Assembly (NCBI RefSeq): GCF_014697355.1
Contig: NZ_JACJRQ010000012.1
Coordinates: 124,001-188,000 of the forward strand
Length of the DNA: 64,000 nt
DNA from: Nostoc calcicola FACHB-3891
GTDB lineage: Bacteria > Cyanobacteriota > Cyanobacteriia > Cyanobacteriales > Nostocaceae
Reading direction: 5' to 3'
Shown: positions 16,920-24,775 of the stretch, piece by piece
How the letters are laid out: the number at the start of each line of letters is the position of its first letter
Position numbering within the stretch: position 1 is the first letter of the stretch
The notes under the pieces: generated by a model
The model's database searches: none
Told to the model about the DNA's origin: nothing
Seen by the model: the letters and a program-made list of their open reading frames with translations, nothing else
Position numbers and translations under genes: made by a program

Positions 16920-17297
16920 TTATTATTGACTATTTCAAGAATACACTATTAAAATACTTGCCCTTGAGCAATCATTTGGTACGATTAAAACAACGTGGTT
17001 TAATTAATTTGTTTATCATGCACAAATCTCATCAATTCCCTTTAAGAGACTGACAAATAAAAAACACTCAACTATTTATTGGTAATCCCTAAATACTTGA
17101 ACAATCAACATTGATAACTGATTCTACGCAAGCATCCCAAATGCGTAAATTTCCTTTCTACCTCTCTGCGCCTCTGCGCCTCTGCGCGAACCAAAAAATA
17201 TTTATCGTAGACATTTCTTCGTATTGTTGTAAAATTGGGATGCTGTAAATTCTAGCTACTAACTACAAAGAATGAAACAGCTAATACAAGTTCTATC
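16920..17297. other. Divergent promoter region of protease and thioesterase genes
   Basis: It is AT-rich with no gene. A CTCTGCGCC repeat lies at 17162-17195. It must hold the start signals of the S8/NACHT unit (leftward) and the thioesterase gene (rightward); no promoter is clear enough to call. Confidence 0.5.
17162..17195. repeat. CTCTGCGCC tandem repeat
   Basis: CTCTCTGCGCCTCTGCGCCT with 9-base periodicity. The complementary form recurs at 43799-43826 and, more degenerate, at 54283-54322. Confidence 0.8.
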
Positions 17298-18068
17298 ATG
17301 ACAACTAAACCAACCTTCAATTCTTGGATTAACTGTCCCCAACCAAATCCCCAAGCAAATCTGCGTTTATTCTGCTTCCCCTACGCTGGTGGTAGCTCGG
17401 CAATTTTTCGTACATGGTCTAATAGCCTACCTCGTAATGTCGAAGTCTGTGCTGTGGAATATCCTGGACGGGGAAAACAGATAAATTTACCACCTTACAC
17501 GCGGTTAGAAGCTCTTGTAAAAGCGATCGCTCCATCTCTAATACCATATTTAGACAAACCATTTGCCTTCTTCGGTCACAGCATGGGCGGATTAATTAGC
17601 TTCGAGTTAACTCGTCTACTGCGCTTAGAGTATAATCTTAAACCGTTTCACCTTTTTATATCTGCTTGCCGCGCCCCACAAATTCCACGTACAAAACCAC
17701 CCATCCACACCTTACCAGATCCGGAGTTACTCGAAGAACTACGCACTCTCAACGGTACACCCAAAGCAGTACTAGAAAATCCAGAACTAATGGAAATCTT
17801 CCTCCCTATTTTGCGGGCAGATTTTGCAGTTCTAGAAACTTATATTTACACTCCACAACAGCCATTAGAGTGTCCCATTACTATATTTGGTGGTTGGCAA
17901 GACAAAGAAGTTAGCCATGAATCTCTGCAAGCATGGCAAGAACTGGGGATGTCTACTTTCTCTTTACAAATGCTTGACGGCGACCACTTTTTTATACACT
18001 CTCATCAAAATTCATTACTTAAACTTATATCTCAAGAATTGCAAATACCCAGGTGTAATGCGTCGTAA
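17298..18068 (+). CDS. Type II thioesterase (alpha/beta hydrolase)
   Basis: The family signature FPYAGGSSAIFRTW is followed by nucleophile elbow GHSMGGL, catalytic Asp in GGWQDKEV and catalytic His in GDHFFIH. Type II thioesterases remove aberrant acyl groups from carrier proteins of nonribosomal peptide or polyketide synthases. At 256 residues it has the usual length. No synthetase gene is in the window, so it either serves a cluster elsewhere or one beyond view. Confidence 0.88.
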   Translation: MTTKPTFNSWINCPQPNPQANLRLFCFPYAGGSSAIFRTWSNSLPRNVEVCAVEYPGRGKQINLPPYTRLEALVKAIAPSLIPYLDKPFAFFGHSMGGLISFELTRLLRLEYNLKPFHLFISACRAPQIPRTKPPIHTLPDPELLEELRTLNGTPKAVLENPELMEIFLPILRADFAVLETYIYTPQQPLECPITIFGGWQDKEVSHESLQAWQELGMSTFSLQMLDGDHFFIHSHQNSLLKLISQELQIPRCNAS

Positions 18069-18090
18069 ATATCGCACAGGTAATCATTAA

Positions 18091-18176
18091 GAGTTAGGAG
18101 TTAGGAGTTAGGAGTTGGGAGTTAGAAGTCAGAAGTGAAAAACTATCTCCCTCATCCCCCTCATCCCCCCCTTTTC
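18091..18176. repeat. GAGTTAG tandem repeat and CTCATCCCC run
   Basis: GAGTTAG units (18091-18136) are followed by CCCTCATCCCCCTCATCCCC, ending at the exbD stop codon. Confidence 0.85.
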
Positions 18177-18581
18177 CTATTGTCTTTGAGTGGCGATCGC
18201 TAATTTTGCCCCCGGAACCTCACGTACCCGATCCATCACAGCCACCACCTTACCGTGACCAACTTTTTCATCAGCATTAATAATCACTAACATTTCTGAG
18301 TTAGAACCAATTAAAGTCCGCACTTGCTGTGTCAAATCATCAACTGCAATTGGTTTGCGGTTCAGGCTTACTACTCCTTGTTCATCTACTGTGATGGTAA
18401 TTTTAGAGGGGACTTGTTGTTGTTTTGCAGTAGCTGCCTTCGGTAAATTTACAGGCAAACCTTCTGAACGTGTTAAAAACAAAGTTGACATGATAAAAAA
18501 TGTCAAAATTGCAAAAATCACGTCAATCATCGGTACGATGTTGATTTGTAACGGAAGTTCTGGTTCATCTGGAAGACGCAT
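18177..18581 (-). CDS. exbD: ExbD-type proton-channel subunit
   Basis: This is a small single-span inner-membrane protein whose transmembrane helix PMIDVIFAILTFFIMSTLFL carries the conserved proton-relay Asp. A periplasmic domain (ITITVDEQGVVSLNRKPI) follows. With ExbB it converts proton-motive force into motion of TonB. I place the start at 18581 because GAGGAG lies 9 bases before that ATG; an in-frame ATG at 18602 would give 7 more residues. The 5' end overlaps exbB, so the pair is translationally linked. Confidence 0.85.
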   Translation of the reverse strand: MRLPDEPELPLQINIVPMIDVIFAILTFFIMSTLFLTRSEGLPVNLPKAATAKQQQVPSKITITVDEQGVVSLNRKPIAVDDLTQQVRTLIGSNSEMLVIINADEKVGHGKVVAVMDRVREVPGAKLAIATQRQ

Positions 18582-19218
18582 AAGTTTTTTCTCCTCGTTC
18601 ATAGCGACGGCGATAAAGTAATTCTAGTTGTCCCCCATACTCCTGAATTAGCGCGATTTGACGCTGGTACAATCCCCGGAAGGTATTGGCAAACATGAGT
18701 ATGAATATAGCAACAATCAATCCTGATGCTGTAGAGACAAGAGCCTCACTAATCCCAGCGGTAACACTTGCGGTTTTGCTACCTCCCACGTCACCAAGAT
18801 TGAGGGAAGCAAAGGAAGTTATCAATCCTAATACTGTGCCCAGAAGACCCAAAAGTGGTGCCAAACTAATGATTGTCTCAAAAATGTTTTGGAAACGTTT
18901 GAGTACTGGGATTTCAGCCTGCGCTTCACTTTCCAATGCCAAACGAAATTCCTCTGGATTTGGCTCCTCTAATTCTAAAGCTGAAAGAAAAATCCGGGCG
19001 AGTGGCAAATCTGCGTTTTTCTGAAGTTTATCCATTGCACCGACAACATTATCGAGGCGATAAAGATTCAACACATCCCGCACCACACGGCTTTGACGCT
19101 GATTGATCCTTACCCAAAACCTGATACGCTCGATAATCAGTGCCACACCCAATACCGAAAATCCCAGCAGGGGCCACATGACCACACCGCCCGCTGCAAA
19201 CAAATTCTGAATACCCAT
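18565..19218 (-). CDS. exbB: ExbB/TolQ/MotA-type proton-channel subunit
   Basis: The 217 residues contain three membrane segments: VVMWPLLGFSVLGVALIIERI, then APLLGLLGTVLGLITSFASL and the following ALVSTASGLIVAIFILMFANTF. The GLLGTVLGLI segment is the ExbB/TolQ hallmark. It forms the proton channel with ExbD and energises TonB. It is transcribed divergently from tonB across 363 bases that contain a possible Fur-type site. Confidence 0.9.
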   Translation of the reverse strand: MGIQNLFAAGGVVMWPLLGFSVLGVALIIERIRFWVRINQRQSRVVRDVLNLYRLDNVVGAMDKLQKNADLPLARIFLSALELEEPNPEEFRLALESEAQAEIPVLKRFQNIFETIISLAPLLGLLGTVLGLITSFASLNLGDVGGSKTASVTAGISEALVSTASGLIVAIFILMFANTFRGLYQRQIALIQEYGGQLELLYRRRYERGEKTYASSR

Positions 19219-19581
19219 GTTCTCTAAACGTCATCAACAACACACAGTAAGACTAGCAGAATCTAGAGAAAAGTTGAAACTTTTTCTCAATAAAATTTAA
19301 AATATAATGATAATTTTTTTAAATGTAATCATCATGATTTTGATTTACTTTATGTGCTGCTTGTGTAAGTCTTGTACATAAATTGGCTCACTTTACATAA
19401 ATTAATTTTATCAAGACAAAAATTTATTTTGTTTATGAATCGTGATATTGATAGTTTTCCAAGATGTTTTGGCTAATGTCGGGTTACATAAAACTACCTC
19501 AAAGAATTTTAATTTTTTGCTTGATATTTGTAACCGTGCATTCTAAGATGACTGAATTAGTGAGAATAGGTAGCAATAGCT
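19219..19581. other. Divergent regulatory region between exbB and tonB
   Basis: Strongly AT-rich, with no gene. It contains a Fur-box-like sequence at 19303-19321 and should carry both divergent promoters. Confidence 0.5.
19303..19321. promoter_or_regulatory. Weak Fur-box-like site
   Basis: TATAATGATAATTTTTTTA matches 14 of 19 positions of the classical GATAATGATAATCATTATC box, mostly in its left half. Its position between exbB and tonB makes iron-dependent repression plausible, but AT-rich sequence yields such matches by chance. Confidence 0.35.
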
Positions 19582-21099
19582 ATGAGCTTTTCCGGTATTA
19601 CTGTCAAGCAACGTTCCAAAGAAGTTGAGGCTCTCAAGTCTTTTCTGGCTTACAGTCTGATAGGCTCACTGGCGCTGCATTTGGGCGTATTGTCTTCAGG
19701 CATAAGTAATTATTTGACAAGAATGCCTGAAGAGAACGATCGACCAATAGAGGTGGCGATCGTTGATGCTTCGACTGCGGAACCAGAAAAACCACTTGAA
19801 GAAATTCCACAAGAAATCAAAAAAGAACCAGAAATTGTACAAAAACAGTCTATAGAAACTCCGCCAGTAGAAAAGGTTCAGCAGCAATTTGAACAGATTA
19901 CGGCAGTTGCCCAAAAGCCACAGCCGACAAATACGCCGCCAAAAGCAATTCCTAGCAAGCCAGAAGCTCCTGTGAAATCTGCACCCATTCCAGCTTCGCC
20001 TCTATCCGGAGATTCCAAAGGAGGTGGTGGCGGTGGTGGCGGTGGTGGCGGCTCTGGTGTTGGTTTAGGCTCAGGTAGTGGTATTGCTGTAGGTACAAGC
20101 AGCGGTACTGGCACTGGGGGAGGAACTGGCACTGGCACTGGCGGTGGTGTTGGCAGTGGAACTGGCACTGGCACTGGCAGCGGCACTGGTAGTGGAATTG
20201 GTAACGGCACTGGTAGTGGAATTGGTAACGGCACTGGTAGCGGAATTGGTAGCGGCACTGGTAGCGGCATTGGTAGTGGCACTGGCACTGGTAGCGGCAT
20301 TGGTAGTGGCACTGGCAGTGGAATTGGCAATCAAACAGGAAACCGTCCGGTAGCAGTAGCGCCAACAGTCCCAACACCGCCAAAAATTAACACTTCAGGT
20401 AATGGTAATGGTCGTGCAGCGTGCCGCGAATGCAATGCCAAGTATCCTGAGGCAGCAAGACGGCGAGGGGTAGAAGGGAGAGTAGAAGTAGCTGTTGATA
20501 CTGATGCACAAGGTAATGTTACCAACGTGCGGATTGCTCGCTCCAGTGGGAACCGTGACTTGGATGAAGAAACCTTGAGACAAGCGCGTGACTGGAAATT
20601 AAAACCTGCATCTGGAGGCAGACAAGGAGTATCCATCGCCACTGAATTTGCCATAAAAGGTTCGCAGCGACACCGCCAAGTTCAAGAACGGAACAGACAA
20701 AGACAAGCAGAACAAAGAACCCAACAAGCAGCTGCCAACTCCAATACCACAGAAGAATCTCCAAGACGCAGGCGGCGAGAGTTTACACCGCCATCTAATG
20801 AAGCTACAGCTACAAGACCGGCAGAATCTGGATTTAGTCGGCGGTTGCGTCGTCAGAGAGTCGAAAATACTGCCACAAGTTCATCATCCCAAACAAGGAC
20901 AACTAGCTCTCAAGGAAGTGCAAGAGAGTCTCTACGCCGCATCCGTAGTGAACGAGCGACTACTAATTCATCACAAAAACCACAAGCAAGCACAAATCGA
21001 CGGCGGCGAAGAGAAAACACAAGCCAAAACAAATTGCGGGAATCTTTGCGCCGTTTACGCCAACCCCAATCGCAACCCGCTGCACCAAGTCAGCAGTAG
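19582..21099 (+). CDS. tonB: TonB energy transducer with Gly-rich repeat and basic C-terminal tail
   Basis: One N-terminal membrane anchor (FLAYSLIGSLALHLGVLSSG, residues 21-40) is followed by a Pro/Glu-rich spacer. Residues 147-249 are almost pure Gly/Ser/Thr/Ile (GSGIGNGT and GSGIGSGT octapeptides). The TonB C-terminal domain occupies about 278-360 (AKYPEAARRRGVEGRVEVAV to ATEFAIKG). A further 145-residue Arg/Gln/Ser-rich tail follows, which is unusual because the TonB domain normally ends the protein. It would couple ExbB/ExbD to outer-membrane receptors such as the one at 44.8 kb. CxxC (residues 281-284) precedes the conserved YP. Confidence 0.85.
   Translation: MSFSGITVKQRSKEVEALKSFLAYSLIGSLALHLGVLSSGISNYLTRMPEENDRPIEVAIVDASTAEPEKPLEEIPQEIKKEPEIVQKQSIETPPVEKVQQQFEQITAVAQKPQPTNTPPKAIPSKPEAPVKSAPIPASPLSGDSKGGGGGGGGGGGSGVGLGSGSGIAVGTSSGTGTGGGTGTGTGGGVGSGTGTGTGSGTGSGIGNGTGSGIGNGTGSGIGSGTGSGIGSGTGTGSGIGSGTGSGIGNQTGNRPVAVAPTVPTPPKINTSGNGNGRAACRECNAKYPEAARRRGVEGRVEVAVDTDAQGNVTNVRIARSSGNRDLDEETLRQARDWKLKPASGGRQGVSIATEFAIKGSQRHRQVQERNRQRQAEQRTQQAAANSNTTEESPRRRRREFTPPSNEATATRPAESGFSRRLRRQRVENTATSSSSQTRTTSSQGSARESLRRIRSERATTNSSQKPQASTNRRRRRENTSQNKLRESLRRLRQPQSQPAAPSQQ
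20148..20330. repeat. In-frame tandem repeats encoding Gly-Ser/Thr-Gly-Ile
   Basis: 24-base units such as GGTAGTGGAATTGGTAACGG and shorter GGCACTGGCACT units lie within tonB. Base composition is far more GC-rich than the flanks. Repeat number is likely to vary between strains. Confidence 0.85.
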
Positions 21100-21455
21100 A
21101 GCTACAAAACTGACTGCGATATAAAATGGTTTTGTCAATTAGTTGTTAGTTATCATTGATTCAGTGTTTTTCTGATTCCCATTGACTACTAACAACTTTT
21201 TATTTTGTGTTGCTGATGGGTAAATCTGATTTTTTGTTAACTCTCAAAAGGTACGGTTATTGCGATCGCTCTTGACTATAAAACCGAACCTACTCAACTT
21301 GAATCCCGATCTAGTCTGATAAGTAGGAAGCTTGAAATTGAGCTTAGTGAAATTTGAAGATTGCTCGACAAACGTATTATATCAGGTGTTCGCAAGCTAG
21401 AAAGCTTGAGATTGAGCCTCCTAAGACTAGATAGTTTATCTTAGAGGTGATAGTT
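21100..21455. other. Region between tonB and hsp20, with direct repeats
   Basis: No gene is visible. AAGCTTGAAATTGAGC (21328-21343) recurs as AAGCTTGAGATTGAGC (21402-21417), 38 bases before the hsp20 start. No CIRCE element (TTAGCACTC-N9-GAGTGCTAA) is present. Confidence 0.5.
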
Positions 21456-21950
21456 ATGGCACTCATTCGTTGGGACCCATTCCGGGATATTGAACGCTTA
21501 GAACCATTCCGAGACAGTGAACGCTGGGAACCATTCCGAGAAATTGACACCTTACAGCGGCAAATGAATCGGTTGTTTGACAGATTAATACCAACTGACG
21601 GCGGTGAAAGGACTGGACTCACCTTTATTCCTGCCGTAGAAATAGAAGAAACTGATGATGCAATCAACTTGAGACTAGAAGTACCTGGTTTGGAATCAAA
21701 AGATATCAACGTAGAAGCGACTCCCGAATCAATTTCCATTAGCGGTGAGCGCAAGACTGAAACCAGGACTGAAGAAAACGGCGTTACTCGCTCTGAATTT
21801 CGTTATGGTAAATTCCATCGCGTAATTCCGTTACCTTCCCAAGTTCAAAACGACAAAGTACGAGCTGAATACAAAAATGGTCTTCTCCACTTAACTTTGC
21901 CGAAAGCTGAGTCAGAAAAACGCAAAGCTGTCAAAGTTAACATCGGTTGA
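21456..21950 (+). CDS. Small heat-shock protein, Hsp20/alpha-crystallin family
   Basis: The alpha-crystallin domain spans about residues 45-150: FIPAVEIEETDDAINLRLEV, PGLESKDINVEATPESISISG, and RSEFRYGKFHRVIPLP. It is an ATP-independent holdase. The N-terminus contains the repeated motif RWDPFRDIERLEPFRDSERWEPFREID. I chose ATG 21456, preceded by AGAGGTG at good spacing, over a GTG nine bases upstream. The downstream dnaK fragment suggests a former chaperone cluster. Confidence 0.92.
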   Translation: MALIRWDPFRDIERLEPFRDSERWEPFREIDTLQRQMNRLFDRLIPTDGGERTGLTFIPAVEIEETDDAINLRLEVPGLESKDINVEATPESISISGERKTETRTEENGVTRSEFRYGKFHRVIPLPSQVQNDKVRAEYKNGLLHLTLPKAESEKRKAVKVNIG

Positions 21951-21996
21951 TTCAACGTTAGGGATTGGGGAGTAGGGACTGGGGACTAGAGCATCG

Positions 21997-22114
21997 ATTC
22001 AGTAATCAAAAACCTAACCCCCCAACCCCCTTCCCTTCAAGGGAAGGGGGAGCTAAACTCCCCTCTCCTACGAGGAGAGGGGTTGGGGGAGAGGTTCTTC
22101 CTAGATTACTGAAT
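21997..22114. repeat. Nested palindromic element with 11-base terminal inverted repeats
   Basis: Ends ATTCAGTAATC / GATTACTGAAT are perfectly complementary. Inside are AACCT/AGGTT arms and two hairpins, CCCCCTTCCCTT/AAGGGAAGGGGG and CCCCTCTCCT/AGGAGAGGGG. The structure suggests a miniature transposable element. Confidence 0.8.
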
Positions 22115-22224
22115 TGGTGTCCTAGTGGCTTGATAACGGGTAAACTTTCAATCACCAATCTCCATTAGCCAATCCCCAGTACCCTGAAGAAGACCGGAAA
22201 TGCCCGGAACAAATTAATACCAAT

Positions 22225-22610
22225 AATCTAGCAGATTCACTAATATATCAAGCCCAGAAACAGCTGCAAGACTTGAGCGATCGAGTGAGTTTTGCGATCG
22301 CTCTTCCATTGAAGCACTAGTACTCTGCCAACCCAAAAATGCGCTTGTGAGGGCTGGGGAAAGGGGAAGGGGTAAGGGATTTAAAACCTTTCCCCTTTCC
22401 CCTTTCCCCCGCTATGTCACGAAAGCGAACTACTAGTAAATGACCAAGATGATAGCGATCGCATTAAATCTTTATCTAGCGATTTACAACAAGCCTTAAT
22501 GCAAATGGCTAGCGCTGTCTACGCCCAAGCTGCGACCAACATGAGTGGTGAACAACAAGGCCAAGGGCACTGAAGATGTGATTGATGCCGATTTTGTCGA
22601 TCGCAAATAA
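22225..22610 (+). pseudogene. C-terminal remnant of dnaK (Hsp70)
   Basis: Translation from 22225 gives ADSLIYQAQKQLQDLSDRV, matching the helical lid of cyanobacterial DnaK. The frame then stops in the repeat insertion at 22316-22438. It resumes as DRIKSLSSDLQQALMQMASA and VYAQAA, hits TGA, and in another frame ends GTEDVIDADFVDRK, the DnaK-type terminus. No ATPase or substrate-binding domain is present. This is a decayed or truncated copy with an insertion and a frameshift, not a functional chaperone. Confidence 0.75.
22316..22438. mobile_element. Miniature element inserted in dnaK remnant
   Basis: An insert of about 109 bases is bounded by direct ACTAGTA copies (22316-22322 and 22432-22438). 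It holds a long G-rich/C-rich hairpin: GGGGAAAGGGGAAGG against CCTTTCCCCTTTCCCC. It interrupts the dnaK reading frame. Confidence 0.6.
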
Positions 22611-22671
22611 TTTTCTCTCAAGTAAATATTCAGGGTTTTATATTTTGGTTATGCCTTAATTAGCGATAATC

Positions 22672-22698
22672 ACCGCCTCTTATTTTTAAAGAGGCGGT
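22672..22698 (+). terminator. Hairpin after dnaK remnant
   Basis: ACCGCCTCTT (22672-22681) pairs with AAGAGGCGGT (22689-22698) across a 7-base loop. The trailing sequence is only moderately T-rich. It probably terminated the dnaK transcript. Confidence 0.55.
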
Positions 22699-23380
22699 TG
22701 TTGCTTATACATAAATGGCTTCCTCGATGGAGAATCCTCTATCAGAAGGAAGAAGGGCTATAAATAAAATGGGCAATTAAATACACTGCCAATAACTTGA
22801 TTTGTCAATCTATGTAAATTTCCTTGATGAAACCGACAAAAATCTCTTATGTCTATATCTCTACGAATAAAATTCAGGTGCGAATACTTTGGTAAGATTT
22901 CTACAGTCTGTTCAAGCAGCTCCTTTGAGGTCTTTAAGATACTGTTGTGGAAGCCCAGTCTTATCTAACCAAACGAGTCCGTGCTTGCCTTTTCTTGGCG
23001 AGATAATCTGATTATGTAGTACTTGATTTACAACACTGGCATTATTCAGAGGGATTATACTTTAGTTGAAGACTACACACTCTGCATCGCAAGTGCATCA
23101 CGTCAGGCAAAAACAGCTAGTCATAGGCAGTAGGAATTGTTTTTCTTTCTCAAGCACTATAAGAATGGCGATCGTGTTTGCTCATCACCAGGTATATGCT
23201 CAGGGGATAGCCAAGGCTCACTCTGAATTTGTTGCTAAGCAATATTCGCACCTTGTCCTTGGCATCAAATTCACTGATTTGGATAAAACTTCTACATAAA
23301 CACACACTGATGCAGTTTCATTTGCTTGAATAGCTATATTGATAGGACATTGATACGAAGGAAATTGAAGATTCCTAATT

Positions 23381-23626
23381 ATGGCAAGTAAATTCATTGA
23401 TGTTAGGGAATATACTGTCAGGGCGCACAAAAGAGAGATTCACACTCGTGTTTTTCAGTTTGTCTGTAAAGAGTGTAACGATCTGACAAAACGTGAGACT
23501 TATGGACCTCGACCTTTATATTGTGAGAGATGTCGCCCTCCCCAACCGCCGAAGAAATCCCAACCCGCATCTGTCAAAGCTAAACCAAGACCAATGTCTT
23601 ACAAAAGTGATACTGACTTAAATTGA
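23381..23626 (+). CDS. Small zinc-ribbon-like protein
   Basis: The 81 residues carry two CxxC knuckles (CKEC and CERC) 20 residues apart, as in a zinc ribbon, followed by a Pro/Lys-rich tail. I do not recognise a named family. The gene ends 10 bases before the next one in the same direction, suggesting co-transcription and a shared nucleic-acid-related role. Confidence 0.65.
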   Translation: MASKFIDVREYTVRAHKREIHTRVFQFVCKECNDLTKRETYGPRPLYCERCRPPQPPKKSQPASVKAKPRPMSYKSDTDLN

Positions 23627-23636
23627 TTAAAGCGCT

Positions 23637-24677
23637 ATGAATTCAAAGGGACAACTAGAACCACCTCCGGGCACATTTCTCTCGCCACTGTTGGAATTAC
23701 GAGACTATTATGCTCGGCTCACAGAAGAGTATGAACGCTTATTTGTGCAAGCGCGATCGCAACTCGATCATGTAGAAGCGTTATTATCTACCTGGTCTTT
23801 CTCTGATGGCAACAAGCATATATCAAGACTGAAGGCAGTTGATGAAACCTCCACTTCTTCCCCAGAAACCTCTCTGCGGTTTTTATCAGCCCATGATGAC
23901 ATCTCCCAAATCAACTTGGTGGAGTCTATAGAGTCAGAACTAAGAGACTCAGACGACATTGAAATCGATACTTCCTTTGGTGGTGTTGATACAAAAACAA
24001 GTCAAACTCGAAGTACATCCCCAGATATACAGGCACTTCCAGAGAACAACGATAACTCAGCTAAGGTGCCGGAAATCCCCATGCTACCCCAGTATCAATC
24101 TCTGTCTCGAATGGAAGCCATAAAACAGCTATTGCAAGAACAGGCAGGTACTGTGTGTCATATCGATTTCATTGTGCGATCGCTTTATGGAGAATTAGAC
24201 TCTAATCTGTTTAGAGTAGTTAAAGGTAGAGTTCAATCTTCCCTCACCCAAGGCAGAGAAAGAAGCTACTGGGTAATTATTCCCGAAGAACCCGGTTGTT
24301 ACACTCTGGATTTAAGTTTAGTCGCCCCAAACAATGGTAATGGTGCTTCTAGGAGTATCAAAAACAAAAAGAAGAAACCTTTCGTACCTCCCAAGACAAA
24401 AACAGTACCAATGCTCAAAGCTTTTGACGGCCAATTCTTGATTGATGCCCTCACTTCTCTCTTTGAACAAAATCCGGGTAAAGTTTTCACCGTCGCTGAA
24501 GTAATCGCCGGAATTTACGGACAAATAAATTCTCAGGAACTTCGAGAGATCAAAAATAAGGTGCTGAATGAATTATCTAGAGGCTATCGCACAGGGAGAT
24601 TCTCTAAGGTTCCCGACCAAATTGGGTTATATACTTGGGACTCCAATATGATATTGCAAGGTAGTTATCGGAATTAG
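23637..24677 (+). CDS. Protein with two winged-helix-like repeats, function unknown
   Basis: Residues 15-60 look like a coiled coil (LLELRDYYARLTEEYERLF). A polar, probably disordered stretch follows. Two related domains end the protein: about 155-225 (AIKQLLQEQAGTVCHIDFIV and RSLYGELDSN to GCYTLDL) and about 270-340 (DALTSLFEQNPGKVFTVAEV and IAGIYGQINS to GLYTWD). Both fit the pattern helix, IvrsLYGel, helix, Lxxg..yW, GxYt, resembling HARE-HTH-type winged helices. DNA or chromatin-associated function is inferred from that resemblance and the zinc-ribbon neighbour. Confidence 0.65.
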   Translation: MNSKGQLEPPPGTFLSPLLELRDYYARLTEEYERLFVQARSQLDHVEALLSTWSFSDGNKHISRLKAVDETSTSSPETSLRFLSAHDDISQINLVESIESELRDSDDIEIDTSFGGVDTKTSQTRSTSPDIQALPENNDNSAKVPEIPMLPQYQSLSRMEAIKQLLQEQAGTVCHIDFIVRSLYGELDSNLFRVVKGRVQSSLTQGRERSYWVIIPEEPGCYTLDLSLVAPNNGNGASRSIKNKKKKPFVPPKTKTVPMLKAFDGQFLIDALTSLFEQNPGKVFTVAEVIAGIYGQINSQELREIKNKVLNELSRGYRTGRFSKVPDQIGLYTWDSNMILQGSYRN

Positions 24678-24775
24678 GGATTGGGGCATGGGGCATGGGG
24701 CATTGGAGGTGTGAGAGCTGTGGGAGGATGGGGAAGAAATCTCTCCCCACACTCCCCACACTCCCCAATCCCCAC
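24678..24775. repeat. GGGGCAT and CTCCCCACA repeats
   Basis: GGGGCATGGGGCATGGGGCA is followed by ACTCCCCACACTCCCCA units, between convergent genes. Confidence 0.85.

Larger units (their letters stand above)
21951..23380. other. Gene-poor stretch with decayed dnaK end and repeats
   Basis: The 1.4 kb holds a nested palindrome (21997-22114), the remnant of a dnaK C-terminus (22225-22610) interrupted by a small insertion, and a hairpin (22672-22698). From 22700 to 23380 I see no feature I can defend; a 77-codon open frame at 23066-23299 has no recognisable content. Confidence 0.6.

Noticed and set aside
19878..20383. Long frames on the minus strand within tonB (Pro/Leu, Cys/Gln and Ala/Thr repeats)
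   Set aside because: They are antisense reflections of the Gly-rich repeat in tonB, open only because the repeat lacks stop codons in several frames.
23066..23299. 77-codon open frame on the plus strand
   Set aside because: No recognisable motif, no good ribosome-binding site and unusual composition; the region appears to be non-coding.
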